Source of the DNA: Acidobacteriota bacterium
GTDB taxonomy: Bacteria; Acidobacteriota; Blastocatellia; Pyrinomonadales; Pyrinomonadaceae
NCBI GenBank assembly: GCA_020200135.1
Contig: JAIVJI010000012.1
Location: 1-38,432, forward strand
Length of the DNA stretch: 38,432 bases
Direction: 5' to 3'
The notes under the pieces are model-generated. The model was not told the DNA's origin. It did no database searches and saw nothing but the letters and a program-made list of their open reading frames with translations. The position numbers were made by a program, and so were the translations under genes. How positions within the stretch are numbered: the first letter of the stretch is position 1; every line of letters starts with the position of its first letter. Positions 1-8,305 of the stretch are shown piece after piece.

Positions 1-2
1 GC

Positions 3-776
<774 letters not shown>

Positions 777-780
777 AGGA

Positions 781-832
781 GCCGTCGGCCGTCAGCCGAC
801 CGACAGCCGACGGCCGGAAGCTAATAGCTAAA
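781..832 (+). repeat. Heptad inverted-repeat element A (rpsC-rplP spacer)
   Basis: Units of 7 bases run GTCGGCC (784), GTCAGCC (791), four bases, then GACAGCC (802), GACGGCC (809), GGAAGCT (816 region), and AGCTAAT/AGCTAAA (819-832). The first arm pairs with the second to give a near-perfect stem with a tiny loop. No T-tract follows, and the element sits inside an operon just before the rplP ribosome binding region. Its 3' arm resembles that of the element upstream of secY, so the two appear to be one family. Confidence 0.65.
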
Positions 833-843
833 GGGTATTCATC

Positions 844-1044
844 ATGTTGATGCCGAAGAAGGTAAAGCACCGGAAGCAGATGAAGGGGCGCATGACGGGC
901 ACGGCCCAGCGCGGCGCCGCGATCAGCTTCGGCGAGTACGGCCTGAAGACCTTGGAGCCGGGCTGGATAACCGACCGCCAGATCGAGGCCGCGCGTATCG
1001 CGATGACGCGACACATCAAGCGCGGCGGCAAGGTCTGGATTCGG
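844..1044 (+). pseudogene. rplP: 50S ribosomal protein L16, 3' half missing
   Basis: L16 is a large-subunit protein at the A-site/central protuberance. Residues 1-67 match L16 closely ([17 protein letters not shown], then [31 protein letters not shown]). The family is about 137-144 residues long and the next expected motif begins IFPDKP. Instead the homology stops at base 1044, and the frame runs on to 1209 through sequence that codes for L29 in another frame. About 70 residues of L16 are lost together with the rplP-rpmC junction. rplP is normally essential, so a true loss would need a second copy; an assembly deletion is more likely. Confidence 0.9.
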
Positions 1045-1045
1045 A

Positions 1046-1201
<156 letters not shown>

Positions 1202-1218
1202 AGATTTGAGGTTGTGTG

Positions 1219-1614
1219 ATGGCTGAAGAGACTAAAGAAGAAGTGACGGCGAGCGCCGCCGGCGAAGCGGCCGAGGCGACCGAGTCGGGGCAGACGCTCT
1301 CGCAGGCCGTCGGCGCGGGCGTCGACGCGCAGGCCGGGAACGCGACGGGCAACGAGGCCCCCAACCGCGGCCGCCGGGCGGAGAAGATCGGCGTCGTGGC
1401 GTCGGACAAGATGGAGAAGACGTGCGTGGTGCGCGTGGACAGGCTCATCAAGCACCCGAAGTACCGCCGCTACGTCCGCCGCACGTCGAAGTTCATGGCG
1501 CACAACGAGCAGGGCGCGACCACGGGCGACAAGGTGCGCATCGTCGAGACCCGCCCCCTCTCCGCGCACAAGCGCTGGCGCGTCGTCGAGATCATCCAGA
1601 AGGCAGAGAAGTAA
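1219..1614 (+). CDS. rpsQ: 30S ribosomal protein S17 with N-terminal extension
   Basis: S17 is a primary 16S rRNA binding protein of OB fold. The core spans roughly residues 51-131 (KIGVVASDKMEKTCVVRVDR, KHPKYRRYVRR, GDKVRIVETRPLS and KRWRVVEI). Before it lies an extension of about 50 residues rich in Glu, Ala and Gly, with no homology I recognise. Most S17 proteins are 80-90 residues, so 131 is long. The ATG at 1219 is chosen over the overlapping GTG at 1216. No further methionine occurs before the core, so the extension is probably translated. Neighbours are the rpmC remnant and rplN. Confidence 0.95.
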   Translation: MAEETKEEVTASAAGEAAEATESGQTLSQAVGAGVDAQAGNATGNEAPNRGRRAEKIGVVASDKMEKTCVVRVDRLIKHPKYRRYVRRTSKFMAHNEQGATTGDKVRIVETRPLSAHKRWRVVEIIQKAEK

Positions 1615-1617
1615 GAG

Positions 1618-1694
1618 CCGTAAACGGTAAACCGTAAACCGTGACAAGTCAGAGCAGTTTTTCTCTCGTCACGGTTCACGGTTTACGGTTCACG
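1618..1694 (+). repeat. Heptad inverted-repeat element B, CCGTGAC family
   Basis: Left arm: CCGTAAA, CGGTAAA, CCGTAAA, CCGTGAC (1618-1645). Spacer of 22 bases beginning AAG. Right arm: GTCACGG, TTCACGG, TTTACGG, TTCACG (1668-1694). The arms are reverse complements with a strict 7-base period. The core is nearly the same in two other spacers (10332-10409 and 23342-23419). It begins 4 bases after the rpsQ stop and ends shortly before the rplN ribosome binding region. No T-tract follows, so it is not an ordinary intrinsic terminator. Confidence 0.85.
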
Positions 1695-1710
1695 CGAACG
1701 GAGTGAGCAC

Positions 1711-2085
1711 ATGGCAATCCAGATGCAGACGTCGCTTGACGTGGCGGACAACTCGGGCGCGAGGCGCGTCGAGATGATTCAGGCCATCGGCGGCTCGACG
1801 AAGGCGACGCGGGCTTCCCTGGGCGACAAGATCAAGGTCACCGTCAAGGAGGCCGCGCCCGACGGGGCGGTGAAGAAGGGCACGGTGCACAACGCCGTCG
1901 TCGTCCGCACGCGCAAGGAGGTGCGCCGCAAGGACGGCACCTACATCCGTTTCGACCAGAACGCGTGCGTGCTCATCAAGCCGGACGACACGCCCATCGG
2001 CACGCGCGTCTTCGGCCCCGTGGCGCGCGAGCTCCGCGACCGCAACTTCATGAAGATCGTTTCGCTCGCGCCGGAGGTGATTTAA
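1711..2085 (+). CDS. rplN: 50S ribosomal protein L14
   Basis: L14 is a beta-barrel protein of the large subunit at the subunit interface (bridge B8). The 124-residue product is full length. Family hallmarks are [15 protein letters not shown] near the start, [37 protein letters not shown], and the C-terminal [22 protein letters not shown]. The start is the ATG after GGAGTGAGCAC. It overlaps nothing and is followed 3 bases later by rplX, as expected in the spc operon. Confidence 0.98.
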   Translation: MAIQMQTSLDVADNSGARRVEMIQAIGGSTKATRASLGDKIKVTVKEAAPDGAVKKGTVHNAVVVRTRKEVRRKDGTYIRFDQNACVLIKPDDTPIGTRVFGPVARELRDRNFMKIVSLAPEVI

Positions 2086-2088
2086 GTC

Positions 2089-2433
2089 ATGACGCAGACG
2101 GGAACCAAGCGGGTCAAGGTGAAGAAGGGCGACCAGGTCGTCGTCATGGCCGGCAAAGACCGCGGCAAGCGCGGGCGCGTCCTCGACGTCAAGCCCCGCG
2201 AGGGCAAGGTCAAGGTCGAGGGCGTCGGCGTCGTCAAGCGCCACCAGCGCCCCAACCCCGGAGCCAACCGCCCCGGCGGCATCATCGAGAAGGAGGCCTA
2301 CGTGGACATCTCGAACGTCCAGCTCATCGACCCCGCGACGGGGAAGGCCACGCGCGTCCGCTACGAGATCGCGGCGGACGGCTCGAAGTCGCGCGTCGCC
2401 TCGGGCAGCGGCCAGGTGCTCGACAAGGAATAG
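2089..2433 (+). CDS. rplX: 50S ribosomal protein L24
   Basis: L24 is an assembly initiator of the large subunit. The KOW motif is seen near the N-terminus (KKGDQVVVMAGKDRGKRGRVL), followed by GVVKRHQRPN and GGIIEKEAYVDISNVQLIDP. At 114 residues the protein is of usual length. It starts 3 bases after rplN, so the two are probably translationally linked. An 84-base spacer follows before rplE, GC-rich and without a clear hairpin or heptad array. Confidence 0.97.
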   Translation: MTQTGTKRVKVKKGDQVVVMAGKDRGKRGRVLDVKPREGKVKVEGVGVVKRHQRPNPGANRPGGIIEKEAYVDISNVQLIDPATGKATRVRYEIAADGSKSRVASGSGQVLDKE

Positions 2434-2517
2434 GACGGGGAAGTCCGCACCCCCGGAAACGCACCGCCGGCGGGCGAGACCCGGGACCGAGAGATGCGGG
2501 GAGGTTTTTAAAAGACA

Positions 2518-3060
2518 ATGGCAGCCAGACTGAAAGAGCGTTACCAGAAGGAGATCGCCCCGGCGATCGCCAAGGAGTTCGGCATCACGAACCCGATGGC
2601 GATCCCGCGCGTCGAGAAGGTCGTCATCAACATGGGGCTCGGCGAGGCCATCGCCAACGCCAAGATCGTGGACACGGGCGCCGACGAGCTGCGCGCGGTC
2701 ACGGGTCAGAAGCCCGTCACCACCCGCGCCAAGAAGAGCATCGCGTCGTTCAAGCTGCGCCAGGGGATGCCCATCGGGACGATGGTCACGCTCCGCGGCG
2801 ACCGGATGTACGAGTTCCTCGACCGCCTCGTCTCGGTGGCGCTCCCGCGCGTGCGCGACTTCCGCGGGGTGAGCCCGAAGGCGTTCGACGGGCGCGGCAA
2901 CTACACGCTCGGCATCCGCGACCAGCTCATCTTCCCCGAGATCGATTTCAACAAGGTGGACAAGACGCGCGGGATGAACATCTCCATCGTCACCACCGCG
3001 CGCGACGACGAGCAGGCGCGGGCGCTCCTCAAGGCGCTCGGGATGCCGTTCCGCCAGTAA
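2518..3060 (+). CDS. rplE: 50S ribosomal protein L5
   Basis: L5 binds 5S rRNA and contacts the P-site tRNA from the central protuberance. The full-length product (180 residues) shows [14 protein letters not shown], the ITGQKPV-type motif ([17 protein letters not shown]), [36 protein letters not shown], and the C-terminal [21 protein letters not shown]. It starts with ATG at 2518 after an AGGTTTTT stretch. It precedes rpsN as in the standard spc operon. Confidence 0.98.
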   Translation: MAARLKERYQKEIAPAIAKEFGITNPMAIPRVEKVVINMGLGEAIANAKIVDTGADELRAVTGQKPVTTRAKKSIASFKLRQGMPIGTMVTLRGDRMYEFLDRLVSVALPRVRDFRGVSPKAFDGRGNYTLGIRDQLIFPEIDFNKVDKTRGMNISIVTTARDDEQARALLKALGMPFRQ

Positions 3061-3093
3061 GGCCCTAGTAACCGGAGAGAGAAGACAAAAGAG

Positions 3094-3279
3094 ATGGCCA
3101 AGAAATCCATGATCGCGAAGGCGAAGCGGACGCCCAAGTTCTCTTCGCGCGCCTACACGCGCTGCGAGCGCTGCGGCCGCCCGCGCGGCTACCTGCGCAA
3201 GTTCAAGCTGTGCCGCATCTGCTTCCGCGAGCTGGCGCTCCAGGGTCAAATCCCGGGCGTCGTCAAGTCGAGCTGGTAG
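3094..3279 (+). CDS. rpsN: 30S ribosomal protein S14, zinc type Z
   Basis: At 61 residues this is the short zinc-binding form of S14. Four cysteines in two CxxC pairs (RCERCGR and LCRICF) form the zinc ribbon, and the protein ends with the typical [12 protein letters not shown]14 sits in the 30S head. The C-plus form is used here rather than the longer zinc-free form found in many proteobacteria. Start ATG at 3094 after GGAGAGAGAAG. A GC-rich hairpin follows before rpsH. Confidence 0.97.
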   Translation: MAKKSMIAKAKRTPKFSSRAYTRCERCGRPRGYLRKFKLCRICFRELALQGQIPGVVKSSW

Positions 3280-3302
3280 TCTTAGAGGTTCATCGACAGC
3301 AG

Positions 3303-3329
3303 TCGGGCCGCGCATGGGGCGCGGCCCGA
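3303..3329 (+). other. GC-rich hairpin between rpsN and rpsH
   Basis: Perfect 11-base inverted repeat TCGGGCCGCGC (3303-3313) and GCGCGGCCCGA (3319-3329) with a 5-base loop. A TTTTT run follows about 12 bases later, after CCTGGCGAG, so it is not a textbook terminator. It may attenuate or stabilise the polycistronic mRNA. Confidence 0.6.
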
Positions 3330-3362
3330 AACCTGGCGAGTTTTTGTGGAGTTTAAAGAGTA

Positions 3363-3755
3363 ATGACTGATCCTATTGCCGACATGCTGACGCGGATGCG
3401 CAACGCGATCGCGGCGAAGCACTCGCGGGTGGACATCCCGGCGTCGAAGCTGAAGCTGGAAATCGCCCGCATCCTCAAGGAAGAGGGCTACATCAACAAC
3501 TTCGTCGTCAAGGGCGAGGGCGTCAGGCGCACCATCCGCATCTTCCTGCGCTACGACGCGCGCGGCACCTCGTCCATCACGCACCTCTCGCGCGTCTCGA
3601 CGCCGGGGCGGCGCGTCTACATGGGCGCGACCGAGATTCCGAAGGTGCTCGGCGGCTACGGCGTCAACATCGTCTCGACCTCGCGCGGCCTGATGTCGGG
3701 CAAGCGCGCCCGCCGCGAGAACGTCGGCGGAGAGGTGCTGGCGGCAATCTACTAG
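3363..3755 (+). CDS. rpsH: 30S ribosomal protein S8
   Basis: S8 is a primary 16S rRNA binder and, in enterobacteria, the repressor of the spc operon. The 130-residue product begins TDPIADMLTRMRNA and has KLEIARILKEEGYI. Its C-terminal binding signature is STSRGLMSGKRARRENVGGEVL. Full length. The stop codon TAG at 3753-3755 is itself the first three bases of a heptad repeat array. Confidence 0.98.
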   Translation: MTDPIADMLTRMRNAIAAKHSRVDIPASKLKLEIARILKEEGYINNFVVKGEGVRRTIRIFLRYDARGTSSITHLSRVSTPGRRVYMGATEIPKVLGGYGVNIVSTSRGLMSGKRARRENVGGEVLAAIY

Positions 3756-3823
3756 AGACTAGGGACTAGAGACCGGAGGCTGGTTAAGAAATACTAGCCT
3801 CCAGCCTCTAGCCTCTAGCCTCA
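3753..3823 (+). repeat. Heptad inverted-repeat element C (rpsH-rplF spacer)
   Basis: Left arm: TAGAGAC, TAGGGAC, TAGAGAC, CGGAGGC (3753-3780) plus TGG. Loop TTAAGAAATAC. Right arm: TAGCCTC, CAGCCTC, TAGCCTC, TAGCCTC (3795-3822). The arms pair when G-U pairs are allowed. The first unit contains the rpsH stop codon. It ends about 20 bases before the rplF start and has no T-tract after it. Confidence 0.85.
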
Positions 3824-3845
3824 CTTTTAACCGAAGGTTAAAGCT

Positions 3846-4412
3846 ATGTCTCGCATTGGAAAGAAACTTATCGCGGTCCCGGCGGGCGTCACGGTGACGA
3901 TCAACGAGGACGCGCGCCAGCTCGAAGTGAAGGGGCCGAAGGGGACGCTGCGGACGCCGATCCCCGAGGGCGTCTCGTTCAAGCTCGAGGACGGGCAGTT
4001 GCAGGCCGAGCGCGCGTCGGACGACTTCCGCGCCAACCACGGCCTGGCGCGCGCGCTCGCCAACAACGCCGTCGTCGGCGTGACCGAGGGCTTCACCAAG
4101 CAGATGGACCTGGTCGGCGTCGGCTACAAGGCCGACATCCAGGGGCGCCGCATCGTCTTCAGCCTCGGCTACTCGCACCCGGTCGAGTTCCCGCTGCCCG
4201 AGGGCATCGAGGCGAAGGGCGAGCGCGTCGCGACCAAGGCTTCGATCCCGCAGTACCAGTTGACGCTGACGCTCACGGGGATAGACAAGCAGAAGCTGGG
4301 CCAGGTCGCCGCCGAGATGCACGGCCTGCGCAAGCCCGACCCGTACAAGGGCAAGGGCGTGCGCTACGCCGACGTGCAGCTCAAGCTCAAGCCCGGAAAG
4401 ACCGGCAAATAG
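3846..4412 (+). CDS. rplF: 50S ribosomal protein L6
   Basis: L6 lies near the factor-binding site of the large subunit. The full-length product (188 residues) begins [17 protein letters not shown] and carries [39 protein letters not shown], and the L6 signature at the C-terminus ([13 protein letters not shown]). The ATG at 3846 follows GAAGGTTAAAGCT. A 91-base spacer to rplR has no clear heptad array. Confidence 0.98.
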   Translation: MSRIGKKLIAVPAGVTVTINEDARQLEVKGPKGTLRTPIPEGVSFKLEDGQLQAERASDDFRANHGLARALANNAVVGVTEGFTKQMDLVGVGYKADIQGRRIVFSLGYSHPVEFPLPEGIEAKGERVATKASIPQYQLTLTLTGIDKQKLGQVAAEMHGLRKPDPYKGKGVRYADVQLKLKPGKTGK

Positions 4413-4503
4413 TTTTCAAGTTTAGCCCCGCGGTTCTCAGTCGAGAATCACCCCTTGCTTCGGGAAGCATCGGCATGCGCGGCGGCTAAAGGAGCGAAAA
4501 GAA

Positions 4504-4917
4504 ATGGCAAAGAAAGACAAAGCAGCGGTCAGGAGGGCGGTGCACACGCGCATCCGCCGCCGCGTGCGCGGCTCGCAGGGGCGCCCGCGCCTGGCGATCT
4601 TCCGCAGCCTCAACCACATCTACGCGCAGGTCATCGACGACGAGCGGGCGGTGACCATCGCCTCGGCCTCGACGGTCGAGAAGGATTTGCGCGGCGGGAC
4701 GGGCGGCAACATCGAGGCGGCGCGTCGCGTCGGCCGTGCCATCGCCGAGCGCGCCATCGCGGCCGGCGTCGAGCAGGTCGTCTTCGACCGCGGCGGCTTC
4801 CGCTTCCACGGGCGCGTCAAGGCGCTGACGGACGCGGCGCGCGAGGCGGGCCTGAACAAGAACGAGCGCGGCGAGGAAGAGGAGTCAGCGGAGGGCGGGG
4901 CGGAGGCCGCGGCCTGA
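4504..4917 (+). CDS. rplR: 50S ribosomal protein L18
   Basis: L18 binds 5S rRNA with L5. Family motifs are [38 protein letters not shown], the [17 protein letters not shown] helix, and [25 protein letters not shown]. The end is an acidic Glu/Ala tail of about 18 residues ([18 protein letters not shown]) beyond the usual C-terminus. Start ATG at 4504 after AGGAGCGAAAAGAA. rpsE follows after 23 bases. Confidence 0.97.
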   Translation: MAKKDKAAVRRAVHTRIRRRVRGSQGRPRLAIFRSLNHIYAQVIDDERAVTIASASTVEKDLRGGTGGNIEAARRVGRAIAERAIAAGVEQVVFDRGGFRFHGRVKALTDAAREAGLNKNERGEEEESAEGGAEAAA

Positions 4918-4940
4918 AAGTAAGTCCTGAAAGGTGAGCA

Positions 4941-5447
4941 ATGCGACAACCGAGACAGAGAATTCAATCGCAGGGTCTTGACCTGACCGACCAGGTCATC
5001 CAGATCAACCGCGTGACGAAGGTCGTCAAGGGCGGCAAGAACCTCTCGTTCGCCGCGCTGGTCGTCGTCGGCGACGGGCAGGGGCACGTCGGCTTCGGGA
5101 CGGGGAAGGCGCGCGAAGTCCCCGTCGCCATCAAGAAGGCCATCGAGGCGGCCAAGAAGAATTTGATCCGCGTGCCGCTCATCAAGAACACGCTGCCGCA
5201 CCCCATCATCGGCGAGTTCGGCGCGGGGCGCGTCCTGATGAAGCCGGCCTCGGAGGGCACGGGCGTCATCGCGGGCGGGGCCGTCCGCGCGGTCATGCAG
5301 GCGGCGGGCGTCCACGACGTGCGCACCAAGGTGCTCGGCTCGGGCAACCCGCACAACGTGGTGCGCGCGACCTTCGACGGGCTGCTGAACATGAAGGACC
5401 CGTTCGAGGTGGCGCGCCTGCGCGGCAAGCAGGTCGAAGAACTGTAG
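4941..5447 (+). CDS. rpsE: 30S ribosomal protein S5
   Basis: S5 is at the mRNA entry and decoding region and contributes to translational fidelity. The double-stranded RNA binding fold is evident: [43 protein letters not shown], then [31 protein letters not shown] and the C-terminal [16 protein letters not shown]. 168 residues, full length. It starts at ATG 4941 after AAGGTGAGCA and is followed 9 bases later by rpmD. Confidence 0.98.
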   Translation: MRQPRQRIQSQGLDLTDQVIQINRVTKVVKGGKNLSFAALVVVGDGQGHVGFGTGKAREVPVAIKKAIEAAKKNLIRVPLIKNTLPHPIIGEFGAGRVLMKPASEGTGVIAGGAVRAVMQAAGVHDVRTKVLGSGNPHNVVRATFDGLLNMKDPFEVARLRGKQVEEL

Positions 5448-5456
5448 AGGTTAGAA

Positions 5457-5666
5457 ATGGCGGAAGAGAACAAGCAGCAGGAAGAGGGCGGCGGGAAGAT
5501 TCGCATCCAGTACTACCGCAGCGCCATCGGCTTCCCCAAGACGCAGAAAGAGGTCGTGCGCAGCGTCGGGTTCACGAAGCTCAACCAGATTCTTGAGCGC
5601 CCCGACACGCACTCGATGCGCGGCGTCGTCCAGAAGGTCCCGCACCTCCTGCGGATAATCGAATAG
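5457..5666 (+). CDS. rpmD: 50S ribosomal protein L30
   Basis: L30 is a small large-subunit protein, typically about 60 residues. Here 69 residues include a short Glu/Gln-rich leader ([12 protein letters not shown]). The core follows: [31 protein letters not shown], then [18 protein letters not shown]. The stop TAG (5664-5666) is immediately followed by a heptad repeat array and then rplO. Confidence 0.96.
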   Translation: MAEENKQQEEGGGKIRIQYYRSAIGFPKTQKEVVRSVGFTKLNQILERPDTHSMRGVVQKVPHLLRIIE

Positions 5667-5729
5667 GTAAATAGTAAATGGCGGGTGGTGGATGGCGACT
5701 GCTCTTAACCATTCACCATTCACCATTCA
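5667..5729 (+). repeat. Heptad inverted-repeat element D (rpmD-rplO spacer)
   Basis: Left arm: GTAAATA, GTAAATG, GCGGGTG, GTGGATG (5667-5694). Spacer about 14 bases. Right arm: three exact copies of CCATTCA (5709-5729). The reverse complement of the right arm is a GTGAATG heptad, matching the left units apart from transitions. It starts directly after the rpmD stop, and the rplO ribosome binding site (TGAGG) abuts its end. Confidence 0.85.
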
Positions 5730-5742
5730 CTGAGGTTTCATG

Positions 5743-6234
5743 ATGGCTATCGGTCTGAACAATCTACGCCCGGCGGAAGGCTCGACGCACAAGAAGAAGC
5801 GCGTGGGGCGCGGCCCCGGCTCCGGGCTCGGCAAGACGGCCGGGCGCGGCAACAAGGGTCAGAAGTCGCGCTCGGGCTACTCGGGCAAGGTCGGCTTCGA
5901 GGGCGGCCAGATGCCCCTGCAGCGGCGTCTGCCCAAGCGCGGGTTCACCAACATCTTCAAGAAGCAGTGGATCGAGGTGACGCTCTCGACGCTGGAGAAC
6001 AGCTTCGAGGCGGGCGACTCCATCACGCCGGAGACGATGCACGAGCGCGGCGTCATCGCCAAGGGCAAGCGCGACGTCGTCGTGCTCGGCACGGGCGAGC
6101 TGACCAAGGCGCTCACCGTCTCGGCGCACCGCTTCACCAAGGGCGCGCGCGCGAAGATCGAGGCCGCGGGCGGCACCGTCAACGTCGTCTCGGCGCACCA
6201 CAAGGCCGACGCCCTCGTGCCCGTCTCGGAGTAG
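5743..6234 (+). CDS. rplO: 50S ribosomal protein L15
   Basis: L15 is a late-assembly large-subunit protein. Seen are the Gly/Lys-rich N-terminus ([41 protein letters not shown]), then [17 protein letters not shown], and the C-terminal [17 protein letters not shown]. 163 residues, complete. Two tandem ATG codons exist (5740 and 5743). The second has better spacing from TGAGG and is preferred. A terminator-like hairpin follows, so transcription of secY may be partly independent. Confidence 0.97.
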   Translation: MAIGLNNLRPAEGSTHKKKRVGRGPGSGLGKTAGRGNKGQKSRSGYSGKVGFEGGQMPLQRRLPKRGFTNIFKKQWIEVTLSTLENSFEAGDSITPETMHERGVIAKGKRDVVVLGTGELTKALTVSAHRFTKGARAKIEAAGGTVNVVSAHHKADALVPVSE

Positions 6235-6275
6235 GCGGGCCCGCCGGGGGAGAGTCGCCTTGAAGAGGCCGTCGG

Positions 6276-6337
6276 AAAAAACACGCTGAGGGCGCGAGCG
6301 GGCGGGGAACCCCCGCCGGCGCCTTCAGCGTTGTTTT
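6276..6337 (+). terminator. Terminator-like hairpin after rplO
   Basis: Arm AACACGCTGAGGGCGC (6280-6295) pairs with GGCGCCTTCAGCGTTGTT (6319-6336). An inner stem GGCGGGG/CCCCGCC lies inside, and TTGTTTTG follows. The stem plus the T-rich end resembles an intrinsic terminator between the L15 gene and secY. Confidence 0.65.
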
Positions 6338-6340
6338 GCT

Positions 6341-6474
6341 AGGGAGGCCGTCGGCGCTGGAAGCGTTCGGCGGTCGGCTTTGATAAAATCCGCAGAGCCC
6401 GAACGCGTAAACCGAGGCCGACCGACCCGGCGGGAGGCCGAAACCCGACCGCCGACTGCTGAAAGCTAAAAGCC
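6341..6474 (+). repeat. Heptad inverted-repeat element upstream of secY
   Basis: The 3' arm reads GACCGCC, GACTGCT, GAAAGCT, AAAAGCC (about 6448-6475). The segment CCGACCGCCGA pairs with TCGGCGGTCGG about 70 bases upstream (near 6367). Its 3' arm closely resembles that of the element upstream of rplP. A TAAAAT hexamer (6384-6389) in the loop could be a -10 box for secY, but I see no convincing -35. The right end runs into the secY start codon region. Confidence 0.6.
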
Positions 6475-7818
6475 ATGGATAAGTTCTTCGCCGCCGTCCG
6501 CAACATGTTCACCGTGCCCGACCTGCGTAAGCGCATCCTGTTTACGCTCGGGCTCCTCGCCGTCTACCGCCTGGGCGCGCACATCACCGCGCCGGGCATC
6601 GACCGCGACCAGCTGGCCCGCGTCTGGCAGGAGGTCGGGAGCACGCTGCTCGGCGTGCTCGACCTCTTCTCGGGCGGGAACTTCCAGACCATCTCGGTCT
6701 TCGCGCTCGGGGTGACGCCCTACATCACCGCGACCATCATCACGCAGCTGATGACGACCGTCTTCCCGCAGCTCAAGCGGTTGCAGGAGGAGGGCGAGGC
6801 CGGCCGCCAGAAGCTCAACCAGTACAACCGCTACCTGACGGTCGTGCTCTGCATGTTCCAGACCTTCATCGTCGCGCGCTGGCTCCAGGCCAACGCGGTC
6901 GGCGCCGAGGGCGCGGGCTTCATCGTCACGACGATGATCACGCTCACGACCGGCACCATCTTTGTGATGTGGCTGGGCGAGCAGATCACCGAGCGCGGCA
7001 TCGGCAACGGCGTCTCGCTGCTCATCTTCGCGGGCATCATCATCGGCCTGCCGAGCGGCGTGATGCAGGTGCTGGAGAAGGTGCGCGGCGGCGAGACCTT
7101 CGCCGTCATCGGCGTCATCGCGATGGTCGCCATCCTGGTCGGGCTCATCGCCTTCGTCGTCTTCGTCGAGTCCGCCCGGCGCAAGGTGCCCATCTCCTAC
7201 GCCAAGCGGCACGTCGGCCGCCAGCTCGTCGGCGGGCAGCAGACGCACATGCCCATCAAGCTCAACATGGGCGGCGTCATCCCGGTCATCTTCGCCTCGT
7301 CGGTGCTGGCCATCCCGCAGACCGTCCTCCAGTTCATCCCCTTCGACCCGAACGTGCAGGACTGGCGGCTGGGTACGCACACCTTCTTCTACATCACGAT
7401 CATCTTCAACGTGGAGGAGGTGTCGGACAACCTGCGCAAGCACGGCGGGTTCATCCCGGGCATCCGGCCGGGCCGGAACACGGCCGAGTTCCTCAACACG
7501 ATCCTGACGCGGCTGACGACCGTCGGCGCGCTCTACCTCGCGCTCGTCGCCTTCATCCCGCAGCTGATGCTCTCGGGCTTCAACGTCGGGCGGCTGCCCT
7601 TCGTCGGCGGGCGGGTCGAGGAGTTCGTCACCAGCACGCCGGGCCTCGGCTGGATTCCGCACGGCATGGGCTACCAGTTCTACTTCGGCGGCACGTCGCT
7701 CCTGATCCTGGTCGGCGTCGCCATGGACACCGTCGCGCAGATCGAGTCGCAGCTCGTCATGCGCAACTACGAAGGCTTCTTCGGGCCGGGCAGCCGCCTG
7801 CGCGGCCGCAGAGGATAA
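6475..7818 (+). CDS. secY: Protein translocase subunit SecY, TM7 region probably deleted
   Basis: SecY is the channel-forming subunit of the Sec translocon in the inner membrane. Family motifs include LGVTPYITATIITQLM, GIGNGVSLLIFAGI, QTHMPIKLNMGGVIPVIFASS, and NVEEVSDNLRKHGGFIPGIRPG. The C-terminal end is VAMDTVAQIESQLVMRNYEGFF. In the stretch between FDPNVQDW and TIIFNVEEV only about 12 residues remain (RLGTHTFFYI), where the family normally has about 35-40 including most of transmembrane segment 7. The frame is kept, so the ORF is 447 residues. The join lies at about 7365-7371. Either an in-frame assembly deletion or a very unusual SecY. Confidence 0.95.
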   Translation: MDKFFAAVRNMFTVPDLRKRILFTLGLLAVYRLGAHITAPGIDRDQLARVWQEVGSTLLGVLDLFSGGNFQTISVFALGVTPYITATIITQLMTTVFPQLKRLQEEGEAGRQKLNQYNRYLTVVLCMFQTFIVARWLQANAVGAEGAGFIVTTMITLTTGTIFVMWLGEQITERGIGNGVSLLIFAGIIIGLPSGVMQVLEKVRGGETFAVIGVIAMVAILVGLIAFVVFVESARRKVPISYAKRHVGRQLVGGQQTHMPIKLNMGGVIPVIFASSVLAIPQTVLQFIPFDPNVQDWRLGTHTFFYITIIFNVEEVSDNLRKHGGFIPGIRPGRNTAEFLNTILTRLTTVGALYLALVAFIPQLMLSGFNVGRLPFVGGRVEEFVTSTPGLGWIPHGMGYQFYFGGTSLLILVGVAMDTVAQIESQLVMRNYEGFFGPGSRLRGRRG

Positions 7819-7824
7819 GGGCGG

Positions 7825-7886
7825 GTGTCAGATGCCGGATGCTAGATGTCAGTAAAAACTAGCATCCGGCATCTGACACCTATCAT
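7825..7886 (+). repeat. Heptad inverted-repeat element E (secY-adk spacer)
   Basis: Left arm: GTGTCAG, ATGCCGG, ATGCTAG, ATGTCAG (7825-7852). Spacer TAAAAA. Right arm: CTAGCAT, CCGGCAT, CTGACAC, CTATCAT (7859-7886). The first three units of each arm form a perfect 21-base-pair stem (7825-7845 with 7859-7879). It begins 6 bases after the secY stop. It ends within a few bases of the point where the truncated adk coding sequence begins. Confidence 0.88.
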
Positions 7887-7891
7887 CTCCG

Positions 7892-8305
7892 GGCTACGTC
7901 CTCGACGGCTTCCCGCGCACGACGGCGCAGGCCGAGATGCTCGAAGGGCTGGCGGCCGAGCAGGGGCACGCGCTCGGCGCGGTGCTGGTGGACGTGCCCT
8001 TCGACATCCTCCAAAAGCGCGTGACGGGCCGGCGCAACTGTCCCGTCTGCGGCGAGATTTACAACGTCTACTTCAAGCCGCCGCAGTCGGACGAGGTCTG
8101 CGACCTCCACCCGGACGCGCGGCTGGGCCATCGCCCCGACGACAACGCCGAGACGATCAAGGCGCGGCTCGCGACCTACGAGCGCGACACCCGGCCGCTC
8201 CTCGACTACTACGAGCGCACGGGGCGCCTGCGCCGCGTCCCCGGCGACCGCGACGCCGAGGCCATCTACGCGGACATCGAAAAGGCCGTGAGACTTGAGC
8301 GGTAA
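7892..8305 (+). pseudogene. adk: Adenylate kinase, N-terminal third missing
   Basis: Adenylate kinase interconverts AMP plus ATP and two ADP. The frame from 7892 reads GYVLDGFPRTTAQAEML, then LVDVPFDILQKRVTGRRNCPVCGEIYN with a LID-domain zinc-type CxxC, HRPDDNAETIKARLATYERDTRPLLDYY, and a normal end. The first about 80 residues, including the P-loop GxPGxGKGT and the AMP-binding helices, are absent, as is any start codon with a ribosome binding site. The in-frame ATG at 7937 lies inside the conserved core and is not a real start. It stops directly before the map ATG. Essential gene, so an assembly deletion is the simplest reading. Confidence 0.93.

Noticed and set aside
1618..1694. Ordinary intrinsic terminators for the heptad elements
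   Set aside because: They lie between genes that must be co-transcribed, no T-tract follows directly, and the strict 7-base period is not needed for termination.
7937..8305. A short but complete adenylate kinase starting at ATG 7937
   Set aside because: The ATG lies inside conserved sequence, homology continues upstream to 7892, and the P-loop is missing.
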